Shown here one piece after another: positions 7,866 through 17,354 of a DNA stretch of 38,691 bases. A program made the translations under genes and the position numbers. The first letter of the stretch is position 1, and the number at the start of each line of letters is the position of its first letter. The stretch is from JBBDYH01 sp040901795 (GTDB lineage: Bacteria > Planctomycetota > Planctomycetia > Pirellulales > JALHPA01), in the NCBI GenBank assembly GCA_040901795.1, contig JBBDYH010000039.1:1-38691 (forward strand), written 5' to 3'. The notes beneath the pieces are model-generated. The model had not been told where the DNA came from and made no database searches. It was given only the letters and a program-made list of their open reading frames with translations.

Positions 7866-8642
7866 GTGCTCATTGACACCCACGCTCACCTCGACGACGA
7901 CAAGTTCGACGCCGATCGCGACGATGTTGTAGCACGTGCCAGATCGTCCGGCGTCAGCACGATCGTCGCCATCGGCACGACAGCCGCGAACAGCGCCGCG
8001 GTGATCCAGCTCGCTCGTCGCTACGACGGCGTCTTTGCCTCGGTGGGCATCCATCCCAACCACGCTGCCTGGGCACAGCTTGACGATTGGAGCCGCGTGG
8101 TGGAATTGGCGCAGCAAGATCGCGTGGTCGCGCTGGGCGAAACAGGGCTCGACCGCCACTGGCACGACACGCCGTTTGAACTGCAACAGGAGTATTTCGA
8201 CCGTCACTTGCGCTTGATGCAAGAAACCGGCCTGCCGGTGGTGATCCACATGCGCGATTGTCTGGCCGACGTGCTAACCATGCTGCGCGAGGCGCGGCAG
8301 CGCGGGCTGCTGCACGGCGTCATGCACTCCTACACCGGCGACGCGGCGGCGGCGGCGGAATGTTGCGAGCTGGGTCTCTACATCAGCTTTGCCGGCATGG
8401 TGACGTACAAAAAATCACAAGACCTCCGCGATGTGGCGGCCACCGTGCCGGCGGATCGCATCCTGGTCGAGACCGACAGCCCCTACCTATCGCCCGAGCC
8501 GCTCCGCGGCAAGCGCAACGAGCCGGCCAACGTCGTTCATACTGCCCGCGCTGTGGCCGCCGCGCGCGGTGCCTCGTTCGACGATTTCGCTGTCCTCTCG
8601 ACGGCGAACGCGCGGCGGTTGTTCAAGCTCGACGCCTCTTAA
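7866..8642 (+). CDS. tatD: TatD family metal-dependent hydrolase (DNase)
   Basis: TatD-family enzymes are cytoplasmic TIM-barrel metallohydrolases, known as 3'-5' exonucleases acting in DNA repair and turnover; some act as deacylases. The 258 residues match the family length. All metal-ligand motifs are visible in order: DTHAHLDD near the N-terminus (HxH), ALGETGLDRHWHD (Glu), VIHMRD (His), HSYTGD (His) and VETDSPYLSPEP (Asp). The start is a GTG directly before LIDTHAHL, as in homologues. The next gene starts 29 bases downstream on the same strand. The symbol is the family name; ycfH-type paralogues cannot be told apart by sequence alone. Confidence 0.92.
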   Translation: MLIDTHAHLDDDKFDADRDDVVARARSSGVSTIVAIGTTAANSAAVIQLARRYDGVFASVGIHPNHAAWAQLDDWSRVVELAQQDRVVALGETGLDRHWHDTPFELQQEYFDRHLRLMQETGLPVVIHMRDCLADVLTMLREARQRGLLHGVMHSYTGDAAAAAECCELGLYISFAGMVTYKKSQDLRDVAATVPADRILVETDSPYLSPEPLRGKRNEPANVVHTARAVAAARGASFDDFAVLSTANARRLFKLDAS

Positions 8643-8671
8643 CGACATCTAAAACTGGCCAGAAAAAGCCC

Positions 8672-9817
8672 ATGCCCCGCCGCATCCTGATCCTCTCCGC
8701 TTCCGTGGGCGCCGGCCATTTACGTGCCGCGGAGGCCGTCGAGGCTGCCGCCCGTGAGTTGGACCCGGCGGCCGTCGTTAAGCACATCGACGTCCTGACG
8801 CTGACCAACAAACTCTTTCGCCAGTTGTACGGACGGGCGTACCTCGATCTGGTCAACAAGCTGCCGCACGCACTCGGCTACTTCTACGATCTCTTGGACC
8901 AGCAACCTTCGCCGAGCCACAAATCCGACCGCCTGCGAAGGCTCGTGCAGCGCCTCAATCTCGGCAAGTTCCTCCGCCTATTGCAGACCGACGGCTGGGA
9001 TGTGGTGGTCAACACGCACTTTCTTCCCGCCGAGATTATCGCGGCGCTAAAGCGGCAAGGAAAATTTGCGCCGCCGCAGCTCACAGTTGTCACGGATTTC
9101 GAGTCGCACCGGCTCTGGGCCAACGAGCCTTGCGAGGCCTACTTCACCGCCACCGAGGAAGCCGCTCTTACTTTGCACCGCTGGGGCGTGCCGCCGACGG
9201 CTACGGCAATCACCGGTATTCCCGTCCATCCGGTCTTTAGCCAGTCCAAGGACCGCGCCGAGTGCTGCCGCCGGCAAGGGATCGTCGGCGACCGCCCGGT
9301 AGTCTTGCAACTCGCCGGCGGATTTGGCGTGGGACCCATCGAGCAAATCTACCGCACGATCCTCAGCGTCGAGACGCCGCTGGAGTTGGTCATTGTCTGC
9401 GGCCGCAATACCGAGCTTAAAGCGCAGCTCGATCGCTGTCCCGTCCCTCCACAGCACCGCGCGAAAGTCCTTGGCTTCACCGATCAGATGGACGAGCTGA
9501 TGTGCGCCGCCGACGTCGTCGTCTCCAAGCCCGGCGGCTTGACCACCTCCGAGATCCTCGCCCGAGGCGCCGCGCTGTTGATCGTCAATCCCATCCCCGG
9601 CCAGGAGAGCCGCAACAGCGATTTTCTTCTGGAGAATGGAGCGGCGGTCAAGGCGAGCGGAACCGCCACGCTGGCCTACAAGCTCAACTCACTGCTCGAA
9701 AATCCGGAGCGTCTCGCCCAGCTCAAGGCCAACGCCGCGCGACTCGGCCGCCCTCGCGCGGCCTATGAAGTGGCCCAACGCGCAATCGAGTTCGCGGATC
9801 GATATGGAGTGCGATGA
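8672..9817 (+). CDS. MGDG-synthase / UgtP-like diacylglycerol glycosyltransferase
   Basis: This GT28-type enzyme is related to plant monogalactosyldiacylglycerol synthase and Bacillus UgtP, which transfer a sugar from a UDP-sugar to diacylglycerol at the membrane surface. The 381-residue protein begins at ATG 8672 with ILILSASVGAGHLRAAEA, the N-terminal lipid-binding motif with GAGH. The C-terminal nucleotide-binding half has KPGGLTTSEILARGAALL near residues 286-303, then NPIPGQESRNSDFLLENGAA, both hallmark segments. The frame is open further upstream, but that part overlaps tatD in another frame and has no family similarity. The last codons and the stop lie in a palindromic repeat. Donor sugar and acceptor are inferred from the family. 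Confidence 0.85.
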   Translation: MPRRILILSASVGAGHLRAAEAVEAAARELDPAAVVKHIDVLTLTNKLFRQLYGRAYLDLVNKLPHALGYFYDLLDQQPSPSHKSDRLRRLVQRLNLGKFLRLLQTDGWDVVVNTHFLPAEIIAALKRQGKFAPPQLTVVTDFESHRLWANEPCEAYFTATEEAALTLHRWGVPPTATAITGIPVHPVFSQSKDRAECCRRQGIVGDRPVVLQLAGGFGVGPIEQIYRTILSVETPLELVIVCGRNTELKAQLDRCPVPPQHRAKVLGFTDQMDELMCAADVVVSKPGGLTTSEILARGAALLIVNPIPGQESRNSDFLLENGAAVKASGTATLAYKLNSLLENPERLAQLKANAARLGRPRAAYEVAQRAIEFADRYGVR

Positions 9818-9830
9818 CTCGTCATCGCTT
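9805..9830. repeat. Palindromic (REP-like) element, copy 1
   Basis: TGGAGT is followed by the perfect inverted repeat GCGATGAC-TC-GTCATCGC (9811-9828) and then TT. The element supplies the stop codon (TGA, 9815-9817) of the glycosyltransferase. An inverted copy lies at 9891-9918 and a second pair at 31541-31660. Confidence 0.8.
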
Positions 9831-9842
9831 TCATTTTTAAAT

Positions 9843-9869
9843 AGCGTCGTCAGCGTGAGCAGCGTTGTT
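9843..9869. repeat. Tandem 9-base repeat between convergent genes
   Basis: AGCGTCGTC, AGCGTGAGC and AGCGTTGTT follow one another, sharing the AGCGT core at 9-base intervals. The array lies between the two inverted palindromic elements that end the convergent genes. Confidence 0.55.
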
Positions 9870-9890
9870 TACAAACTGCGCGCATTGAAA

Positions 9891-9918
9891 TCCAAAGCGG
9901 TAACGAGTTACCGCACTC
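9891..9918. repeat. Palindromic (REP-like) element, copy 2, inverted
   Basis: Read on the minus strand, TTGGAGT is followed by GCGGTAAC-TC-GTTACCGC and then TTTGGA. The stem (plus-strand 9897-9904 and 9907-9914) differs from copy 1 at two positions, both compensated on the other arm. The stop codon of the minus-strand phosphatase gene (TAA, 9908-9910) lies within it. Confidence 0.8.
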
Positions 9919-10984
9919 CAAGGATTTCCTCCGGATCGGTAAACACCTGCCAACGTTCGGGGGGAATCTCCTTGAACGCCGCCTGATATCGCAGCTCCGA
10001 ACCTTCCCTAGCGCCCACGTGGCGAATCAAGATCCGCGCCACCTGCTCCGGATGCCGGCGCGCCAACTCGCCGTAGATCTCCGGATCCTGTTCGCCGCTG
10101 TCTCCCACCAGGACAAACCGCCGCTCTGGAAAGTCGCTGAGGATCTTGGCGATCACCTCCGGCTTGTACTTGTGTTGTGTTGCCAATAGTGCCAAGGCCG
10201 AGCGATCGTGCAGGCGGAACATCTTCATGTGGAGCGATCCAGCCGGAAACTTTTCGGCCGCCAAGAAGTTGGCGATCGGATGATAAAGCTGCCAGGGACT
10301 GGCCGAGACGTAGTGAAACCGCGCATCCACATTTTCCCACCGTTGGTACAGCGCCGGCATTCCGGGGACCGGCTTGTACTCGCGCAGAAAGGTGTTGGCC
10401 AACAGCGCACGGCGATTGGCGACTTCGCTGATCTTGATCGTATCATCCACGTCAGAGATTACCGACAACCCGCGCCGCTCGATCAGCTCGACTTGGCCGG
10501 CGAACTCGCGACCATCATCGGCAGGCACGATAGCCGTGAAACGCAACGTTCGGCCATTTTCCTTCGTACTCGCCTGAATCGCCGCGACTTGCTCGTTCGA
10601 CAAAACCAGGTCCGACGAAAAGTGCCCGTTCGGTCCGGACTTGCCCGCCCGGAAGACGCTCTCGCCCAGCCGGATATGGATCGTCTTATTGCCTTCGTTG
10701 TCGACGAGAAACGCCCGCATCCGCTCCTTGAACGTCGCTGTACTCTCCTCTTGCTTCGACAAGCCGAACGAACGCCGCATCATCCCCAGCAGCGCCGCAC
10801 GCTTGAGCGAATCCTCCTCCGGCTCGAAGATTCGCCCGTGAACGTGCAGCACCCAGCTCTTCTCTTCGGTCGTCCGGTGCGCGTACGTCGGGTAGAAGAC
10901 GACTACCTCGTCAGCGGCGATCTCAGAGACGACCTGGTCCGCCGAAAGCGCCAGGCTGAACAACACGGGCCACATGGCAATCAT
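9908..10984 (-). CDS. App1-like phosphatidate phosphatase (DUF2183), probably exported
   Basis: App1-family proteins (DUF2183) are HAD-fold phosphatases; yeast App1 converts phosphatidic acid to diacylglycerol. The 358-residue protein shows a short hydrophobic N-terminus (MIAMWPVLFSLALSADQ) that may be a signal or anchor. An N-terminal beta-rich part follows, and then the catalytic half with SDVDDTIK near residue 178 (the DxDxT nucleophile motif) and VLVGDSGEQDPEIY near 290 (the C-terminal HAD aspartates). The start ATG at 10984 overlaps the stop of the upstream gene as ATGA, so translation is coupled. The same frame is open further upstream, but that part is antisense-frame shadow of the membrane protein. 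Substrate is inferred from the family. Confidence 0.85.
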   Translation of the reverse strand: MIAMWPVLFSLALSADQVVSEIAADEVVVFYPTYAHRTTEEKSWVLHVHGRIFEPEEDSLKRAALLGMMRRSFGLSKQEESTATFKERMRAFLVDNEGNKTIHIRLGESVFRAGKSGPNGHFSSDLVLSNEQVAAIQASTKENGRTLRFTAIVPADDGREFAGQVELIERRGLSVISDVDDTIKISEVANRRALLANTFLREYKPVPGMPALYQRWENVDARFHYVSASPWQLYHPIANFLAAEKFPAGSLHMKMFRLHDRSALALLATQHKYKPEVIAKILSDFPERRFVLVGDSGEQDPEIYGELARRHPEQVARILIRHVGAREGSELRYQAAFKEIPPERWQVFTDPEEILGVR

Positions 10985-13900
10985 TGGTCCCACTCCTTCA
11001 GTTGAGCGATCATCCCGAGCACCTCCTGCCGCTTCTTCTCGAACACGGCGAACAGCGCGATGATCAGCACCCCGGCGATGATTCCCGACACTGACCATAC
11101 CCACGTCTGCTCCAAATCTACCGCGGCGTACCAGATCACCGTCAAGAGCGCCAAAATCAGAAAGCCGGTGCCGAGCAACAGGAAGCTCTGCACGCGCAGC
11201 AGAATGCCGGCAAAAATTCCGGCCAGCGAAAGACCCGCCAACACGAACGGCAGCCACGGCGCCTCGGCGACCCCCACCAGGAAGATGTCGGCCGTCGAGG
11301 AGATGTAGATCACCGTCGCCGACGCATAGCGGATCGTTGCCAGCTCCGTCTCGCGAAGGTGCGCACGGTTGAGATACGCTGCCGCCAAGACACACAAAGC
11401 CGGCGGAATGAACCAGATCTGCGGATGTTCGAATAGTCTCCAGCCCTCCGCCTGGCCCAATAAATACCACAGCCCGCCGTTGGCCGCGGCCGCCGCCAGC
11501 ACGCCGTAGACAAAAGATTTCCGCATGATGGACAACACGGCATAGATACCTGCCGCCGCCACCATGATCACCGAGAAGTGTGCCTCGCTCGGCACGAACC
11601 AAAATCCGAGCACCGGGAGCAACGGCAAAAACGCGCCACTCTTCTCCAGCGGCTTGGCGAGCACGGTCCGGCGCTGCCGCCGGAAGGACTCGGCGAGTCC
11701 GACTCCGACAAAGGCCAAGAGCATCACGACGAGCGGCCAATAACGGCGGAAGAACCCGCCAAACAACCAGGGCATCGTCAGCCGCAGATGCAAAAAGAGC
11801 AATGCCAGGATGACTTCGGCCGCATAGACGTAGGCGGTGCGGCCGCGCTCCGACAAGCCCAGCGGATCGCGGCCGGGAACCAACGCTGCGACGAGTGCCG
11901 CCGCGCATAACAAGACCAGGACGATCGCCACGGTGACGAGTGCCGGCCAACTGATTGTCGTGGCGCCCGTGACTACGTAGTCAACCACCTCAAAGCCCAA
12001 GACGAAGATCAAAACAGCGCCGGCCGCCGCCACTAGAGACGGTACCAATCGCTCGGCGGCAACAGTCCACTCGTTGGTGCGCCGGATCAGCTTGCTGAAG
12101 CCCAGGCCATACAAGGCTGCCACGGCCGCAATAGCGGCCAGCACCACGACCGCCCGGTTCAAGACGGTTCCCGTCGAGCCCGGCTCGAGCCACGACCAGC
12201 CAAATGCGACAGCCGCGATCGCGCCTGTGAGCAACGACGCATACTGCAGCGGCGAACGCAGGCGACCCCAGGCCAAGAGTCCCAGCGAGATCGCCTGCGC
12301 CAGCGCGGCTTGTGAGGCGGCCACGCGAAGTTCCGCCTCCGCAAACGTAAGCTGCACCCAAAACGCCAACACCACGACCGTGACCGCGATCACGGCGTTG
12401 CTGGGTATCAGCCAAAGTAGCTCGTCGCCCGATGACGACGCAGGCGCTATCCGTAGCCGAAGCGCGACTTGGCTGAGCTTTTCGCGAACGCTCCACAGGT
12501 AGCTTGTGCCCACACCGAATGCCGCGACGACCATCAGACCGGTCCAAGCCAGCCAGCGGGGCGAGAGATCGAAGCGATCCAATAGGAGAGCCGCGCCCAC
12601 GAGGCCGAACAGATAGAGCGCGGAGATCCGGCTTTTCGCTTCCACATCCCAGAGACACGTCAACACTCCTACACCGACCGCTCCCCAAGCGCTCCAGCCA
12701 ACCCACGGATCAAACCGCAACGATACGGCTTGCAGGTCCGCGGCAAGCCCGCGCGCGACCAACAGAGCCAAGAGCGACAAAGCAAACCAGGTCGAAGCGC
12801 GATGCCACGGAATACCAGGCAAGCGGCGAGCTTCACCGCGTGCGAGTTTCTGATAACGATCGAGCAACATCCACAACGGCGCTGGCAGTGTCAGTACGAT
12901 CAAATTGATTTCGACCAGCGACGGCCAACCAGCTTGCTGTCCGTATTTAAGCCATACAAGCGACGTCGTGAGATTCAACAATAGTCCGGCGGCGACAACG
13001 TAGCCTCGCCGTGTGGACCAGCACGCGAGGCCGGCATTTAGCACCGACATGGCAAAGCAAATACCGGCGGCCCACCACGGCGCCTGCGGATCGCCGAACA
13101 TGCTGCGCAGCGCCGTCAACACCGTGAGCGCGGCCAAAACTGAAGCGATCAGCGTCACGCGGCGAGAAGGCGCGGCATCAGCCGGCACGCGTGTAAGCGC
13201 ACGCGCCTTGAGCCACCCCATCCCCAGTTCGCACCACGCGCTGGCCCCGAGCGCCACGAGCATGACGTGGAACGAGAGCCAATTCCCGGTATCCCAGTGA
13301 CTCGCCGTGGCGGCGAGCATGATACCGGTGATGAAAACCGCGAGGGAAGTCCAGCGCAGGTCGACTCGCTCAATCCGCGTCGCTCCACTCAATAGAACCA
13401 GCGCCAAACAGCTCACGAGCAAGCTGCCCCACCCGGGGCCGCTGCCAACGGCGCCGAAGAGCAGGGACGGAACCGGCTCGAGAAACAGGCCGCCGGCCGC
13501 CGGTAAGAGGACGATGAGTTGCAGCACGACGCCGACGCAGACCAGCGTGACCAGCAAAGGTTCAGCCGACGGCTCAGCAAGTTCCTGCTGTCGCCGGTCC
13601 CAGCGGCGCAAACCGATCCACAGAATCGCGTAGACCGCGCATACTCCGGCATTGAGTTGGGCCAGCCTGATCCATTGAACCAGGTCGAACGGCAGCGCCT
13701 GACTGGCGCTCCACAGGAGATAGCCCGCCGTCGCCGCGACACAGAACACCATTGCTCCGGCAAACGCGAAGGCCGAGTCACGCTCGCGGAGTGCATAACC
13801 GACGAGAACCAAGGCCGTGATCACGATCGGGACTGCGTACGATGCAGCCGCGCCCATTTGAGCAAACAGGGAATCCGGCTCGGGACCAAGAATCGGACTC

Positions 13901-16900
13901 TGCCGCATCGCCGCGGCAACAACATACAACGACACGGCGATCAGCGGAGCCACTCCAAGCACCACGAGCAACATGCTTGCCTGTCCCGCCCAGGCGACCG
14001 CCGCGTTGAGCCGCGCATAGCGTATTAGCGCCGCACCGCCGACCAGTAAAACGGCGATCCCTCCAACCATGCCATACAGTGCGCCGGCTCCCGCCGGCAG
14101 CGGCGATCGCAACACGGCGGCCAGTCCCACATAGCAGAGCATCGCCATCAGGGGCACCAGCGACAGGACCAGCACGCCGCTGCGTAACGGCCCGCTGGCC
14201 CCGCGCGATAGCTCCAAAGGCGGCGCAAGACCTGCGGCCCGGACCGCTTGCATTAACGGCCTGCGCGCCCAGATGGCAGCCGATCCGACGAGCAAATAAC
14301 CGGTAGACAACCAGCGCAAGGCCGATGCCACCGCCACATCGCCCTCGGCATACGCGGCCAAGAGCAACGGCGCGGCCAACAGTGTGACGACAAGCGTAAT
14401 GCCCTTCCAGGCTTCGTATTCCGCGCGCAGACTCGCAAGCAACAGCACCACCAGCGACACCAACAGAAACCATGAGCCGATCGACGCGGCATGGTGATGA
14501 GGAATCCCAGGAATAGCGAACGCTCCGATGGGCGGCACAACGCGCCGTGGTGAACTCCCTTCTTCTGCAGCGTTTGCCTCGCCCGACGAAGCCCCTTGAC
14601 TGGCCGTGGCAACCGGCGACACAGCGATCTCCCGCGGCGATAGCTCTTGCATCGCCCCTGGCCCGGCTGCGTAAACCGCCAGCGCTAGCAGGAGCACCGT
14701 GACCCCGACGGCCAGCAGTTGATCCAGCGGCGGTAGACTTCGCGCCAATAGTTCTCGCAGATCGGCCCTCCATGAGATCGCTCGGGTCTCGCCTGACTGC
14801 GACGGCACCTCAACGGACGGTGCTTGATCCAACACCACTCGCCGAAACACCAGCCAGGCCAACGCTAATCCAACCAGACCGATCCCTTGGGCCGCGAGCG
14901 TCCAAGGGTCAAGCCACGGGTAGCGGGCTTCGAGGAACCACTCGAATCGCTCTAGCGCACTGCCGATCGAGAAGATCATGGCCAGCACCAGCGCGAGCTG
15001 AGCAATCGAAAAAGCCGAGAGCCATGGCCCGCTGACTCCAACGACCAGCCAGAGTGCCGCGATGATTGACCAGGTGACCGCCGGAACCTGAGCCGGCGCG
15101 CTTGGAGTCAAATAGACGACCAGCGCCGCGGCCGCGAGCGAAGTTGCACACGTCGCAGCTTGCATCGACCGCCGGAAGCCAGCCCTCGCACCGCTTTTCG
15201 AAAACCCCCGCACCGCCACGGCCAGCAGAACACACACGACGGCATGCATGAGCAAAGCAGACAGCCAGGGATACGACAGTTCCAACCGCTCGGCATACGT
15301 GAACACCAGCCCCTGAGCGAGAGCCGCTAGCAACAGCACTGCTCCAAGCCACGCGGCGGCCGATCGATCCAAGAACAACGCGGCCGCCAGACACGCGACC
15401 GCGTAGATCGCGTAAACCCACACCGCCCCCGAAGTGTCGCCCACCACTCCCCAGCCCAGCCAACTGACCAGGATCAGACTCGCCGCCGCCATGCCCCCCG
15501 CGACCAGCGCATAGCACCAACCCTCGATGCGGCGATTGCGCGCCAGAAACGCGGCGCCCGCAAGGCATGAGACGATCGACAGCGGCACAAGCGCGATCGC
15601 CGTCGTCCGCGAGAACAGCGCTGCGGTCAGCTCCTCAGCCGACGCCTGCCATGCGACACCTTCGACAAGCACAAGTGCTAACAGCAGTGCGTCCCATCCC
15701 GTTGCCAGCGCGACCAGCAAATGCGCCTCGCGAATTCGAAACGCGATCGCAGTGATCACGAAGATCGCGGCCGTTAGAGCCGTCACCGGGACCATCCGCA
15801 GCGGTTCCGGCCAGGCGAGAACATTGGCGGCAGCCAGCACGCACGCGCCGAGAACTCCCACACTTGTGCCCGCGGTGCGCAGCCAGGGACCTTCGCGCCG
15901 GTCCAGTTGTCGCCACAACAGTAGGCCCGTCGCTAAAGCAGGAAAAGCGAGCAGCGTGCCCAGCGGCGCCAGCTCATGCATCAATATGAGCTGGCGGCCG
16001 GAATTCGCCAGTAAGAGTCCCAGCGGCAGCAGAACCGCAAACGTGCTCAACCCCAGTAGTTTGAAGAGGTATCCGGCTTCCGATTCTCGCAGCGGCTCGA
16101 CCGTCCGATACTTCGTCAACAGAACCCCATTCCCGGCCATGTAGACGAACAGCGGCAGTCCGGCAAAGAGCTGCAATGTGTAAACCGCGGTTTCCAAATT
16201 CACGTATCGGCCAACGAATAGCGTCGCCACTGAAGGCAGCACGACGAGTCCCGCCAGCGGCCAGGCGGCGACCGGCAACGCGATCCGACCCGCGAAGTAG
16301 ATGAGCGCAGTAAACACGACCGTTGAAAAAACCTCACCGGCAATCGTCAGTGCGCTTGCCTCACCCCCTCTCGTCGACAGCGCGGCAATCGCCAGGAAGT
16401 TCAGCGGGACCAAGAGCGTGGCGATGATCAATAGCCCTTGGCTGGTGGTTTCCAATCGCCATTTGCGGTAACTGTAAAAACCGAGGCCGAACAATGCCGC
16501 CGTCACCCCGTTGAACACAAAGAATTTCAAGAACGGCCGCTCGGCAATCTCCGACCAGAAACTGATCACCAGTGCGATCGAGCAGCAGACAATCAACAGT
16601 CCGCCGATCAGCTCCCCCCAGCGAATGTTGCTCTGCTCCAGAAACGCGGCCAGCACTTCCGACCAAGGCCGCGCAGGCCGACGGGGAGGCAACCCTGCCG
16701 CCGACTCGACCCCCTTGTCGGCAGACGCTTGTTGGCGCTTCGCATATCGCCGCACACGGTCCTGCACGTCGGCCGGCCCAGCACGTTCGAGTTCCGGCGG
16801 CTCCGGGAACGAGCGTTCTTCATCGCCATCCCCCGGGCGCTCAATCGGTAACGGAGGTTGTGTGACCAGTTCCGCGACAGGAATGGCCGTGGGTGGCCGT

Positions 16901-17277
16901 GCAGCCTTTGGCGATCCGAAAGCAGCGGGCGCCTGCCCGACGGTCGACGTTTGTGCGGTGACGATTGACTCGACGAGCAGTTGCTTAGTCACATCGTCCA
17001 GCAAGCCACGTCGCTCCAGCGCGATGATCTGCTGAAAAACGCTCCGCAGAGCATCCTGCCGACGATGCTCCGCACTGCGACTTGATGCCCAGCCGCAGCT
17101 TGGGCACCCGCCCCTGCCCATCGGCAACCACGCGCCGCAACTGGGACATCGCTCCGTGACTCTCGGCCCTTTGCCGCCGAACAACTTGGAAAGCAACACC
17201 CACATGCCGTGACCCAACAGCGTGATCACGGCGAGAATCATCAACAGCACAATCGCCAGGCCCCCGAATTCGTTCAC
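10981..17277 (-). CDS. Giant zinc-ribbon multi-spanning membrane protein, function unknown
   Basis: This 2,098-residue protein has an N-terminal membrane helix (about 6-29) and a zinc ribbon with two CPSC knuckles (C44/C47 and C58/C61). A short amphipathic helix (about 77-105) and a proline-rich soluble linker to about 205 follow. The rest is dozens of hydrophobic segments. The first of these (GELIGGLLIVCCSIALVISFW and following) resemble DUF2157/DUF2339-type predicted membrane proteins. Soluble loops interrupt the helices near 835-860 and 890-940; the latter is Ser/Glu/Ala rich. No catalytic motif is evident. Its stop overlaps the App1-like start by four bases. A lipid or envelope role is inferred only from that coupling. 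The reading frame is intact throughout. Confidence 0.85.
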   Translation of the reverse strand: MNEFGGLAIVLLMILAVITLLGHGMWVLLSKLFGGKGPRVTERCPSCGAWLPMGRGGCPSCGWASSRSAEHRRQDALRSVFQQIIALERRGLLDDVTKQLLVESIVTAQTSTVGQAPAAFGSPKAARPPTAIPVAELVTQPPLPIERPGDGDEERSFPEPPELERAGPADVQDRVRRYAKRQQASADKGVESAAGLPPRRPARPWSEVLAAFLEQSNIRWGELIGGLLIVCCSIALVISFWSEIAERPFLKFFVFNGVTAALFGLGFYSYRKWRLETTSQGLLIIATLLVPLNFLAIAALSTRGGEASALTIAGEVFSTVVFTALIYFAGRIALPVAAWPLAGLVVLPSVATLFVGRYVNLETAVYTLQLFAGLPLFVYMAGNGVLLTKYRTVEPLRESEAGYLFKLLGLSTFAVLLPLGLLLANSGRQLILMHELAPLGTLLAFPALATGLLLWRQLDRREGPWLRTAGTSVGVLGACVLAAANVLAWPEPLRMVPVTALTAAIFVITAIAFRIREAHLLVALATGWDALLLALVLVEGVAWQASAEELTAALFSRTTAIALVPLSIVSCLAGAAFLARNRRIEGWCYALVAGGMAAASLILVSWLGWGVVGDTSGAVWVYAIYAVACLAAALFLDRSAAAWLGAVLLLAALAQGLVFTYAERLELSYPWLSALLMHAVVCVLLAVAVRGFSKSGARAGFRRSMQAATCATSLAAAALVVYLTPSAPAQVPAVTWSIIAALWLVVGVSGPWLSAFSIAQLALVLAMIFSIGSALERFEWFLEARYPWLDPWTLAAQGIGLVGLALAWLVFRRVVLDQAPSVEVPSQSGETRAISWRADLRELLARSLPPLDQLLAVGVTVLLLALAVYAAGPGAMQELSPREIAVSPVATASQGASSGEANAAEEGSSPRRVVPPIGAFAIPGIPHHHAASIGSWFLLVSLVVLLLASLRAEYEAWKGITLVVTLLAAPLLLAAYAEGDVAVASALRWLSTGYLLVGSAAIWARRPLMQAVRAAGLAPPLELSRGASGPLRSGVLVLSLVPLMAMLCYVGLAAVLRSPLPAGAGALYGMVGGIAVLLVGGAALIRYARLNAAVAWAGQASMLLVVLGVAPLIAVSLYVVAAAMRQSPILGPEPDSLFAQMGAAASYAVPIVITALVLVGYALRERDSAFAFAGAMVFCVAATAGYLLWSASQALPFDLVQWIRLAQLNAGVCAVYAILWIGLRRWDRRQQELAEPSAEPLLVTLVCVGVVLQLIVLLPAAGGLFLEPVPSLLFGAVGSGPGWGSLLVSCLALVLLSGATRIERVDLRWTSLAVFITGIMLAATASHWDTGNWLSFHVMLVALGASAWCELGMGWLKARALTRVPADAAPSRRVTLIASVLAALTVLTALRSMFGDPQAPWWAAGICFAMSVLNAGLACWSTRRGYVVAAGLLLNLTTSLVWLKYGQQAGWPSLVEINLIVLTLPAPLWMLLDRYQKLARGEARRLPGIPWHRASTWFALSLLALLVARGLAADLQAVSLRFDPWVGWSAWGAVGVGVLTCLWDVEAKSRISALYLFGLVGAALLLDRFDLSPRWLAWTGLMVVAAFGVGTSYLWSVREKLSQVALRLRIAPASSSGDELLWLIPSNAVIAVTVVVLAFWVQLTFAEAELRVAASQAALAQAISLGLLAWGRLRSPLQYASLLTGAIAAVAFGWSWLEPGSTGTVLNRAVVVLAAIAAVAALYGLGFSKLIRRTNEWTVAAERLVPSLVAAAGAVLIFVLGFEVVDYVVTGATTISWPALVTVAIVLVLLCAAALVAALVPGRDPLGLSERGRTAYVYAAEVILALLFLHLRLTMPWLFGGFFRRYWPLVVMLLAFVGVGLAESFRRQRRTVLAKPLEKSGAFLPLLPVLGFWFVPSEAHFSVIMVAAAGIYAVLSIMRKSFVYGVLAAAAANGGLWYLLGQAEGWRLFEHPQIWFIPPALCVLAAAYLNRAHLRETELATIRYASATVIYISSTADIFLVGVAEAPWLPFVLAGLSLAGIFAGILLRVQSFLLLGTGFLILALLTVIWYAAVDLEQTWVWSVSGIIAGVLIIALFAVFEKKRQEVLGMIAQLKEWDQ

Positions 17278-17354
17278 TCGAGCCCTCCGCGACAGTGATA
17301 GGCGAGAATCAGGCGGCGGCGCGCCGACATGCCCCCGATTCTACTTCAAAGCGA

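Noticed and set aside
8258..8671. Long N-terminal extension of the glycosyltransferase frame
   Set aside because: It overlaps the tatD gene in another frame, is rich in Arg and Ala as shadow frames are, and the family N-terminus (ILILSASVGAGH) begins just after ATG 8672.
10985..11950. Extension of the phosphatase frame by 322 codons upstream
   Set aside because: It is a shadow of the large membrane-protein gene on the same strand; the ATGA overlap and the signal-like start at 10984 mark the real gene.
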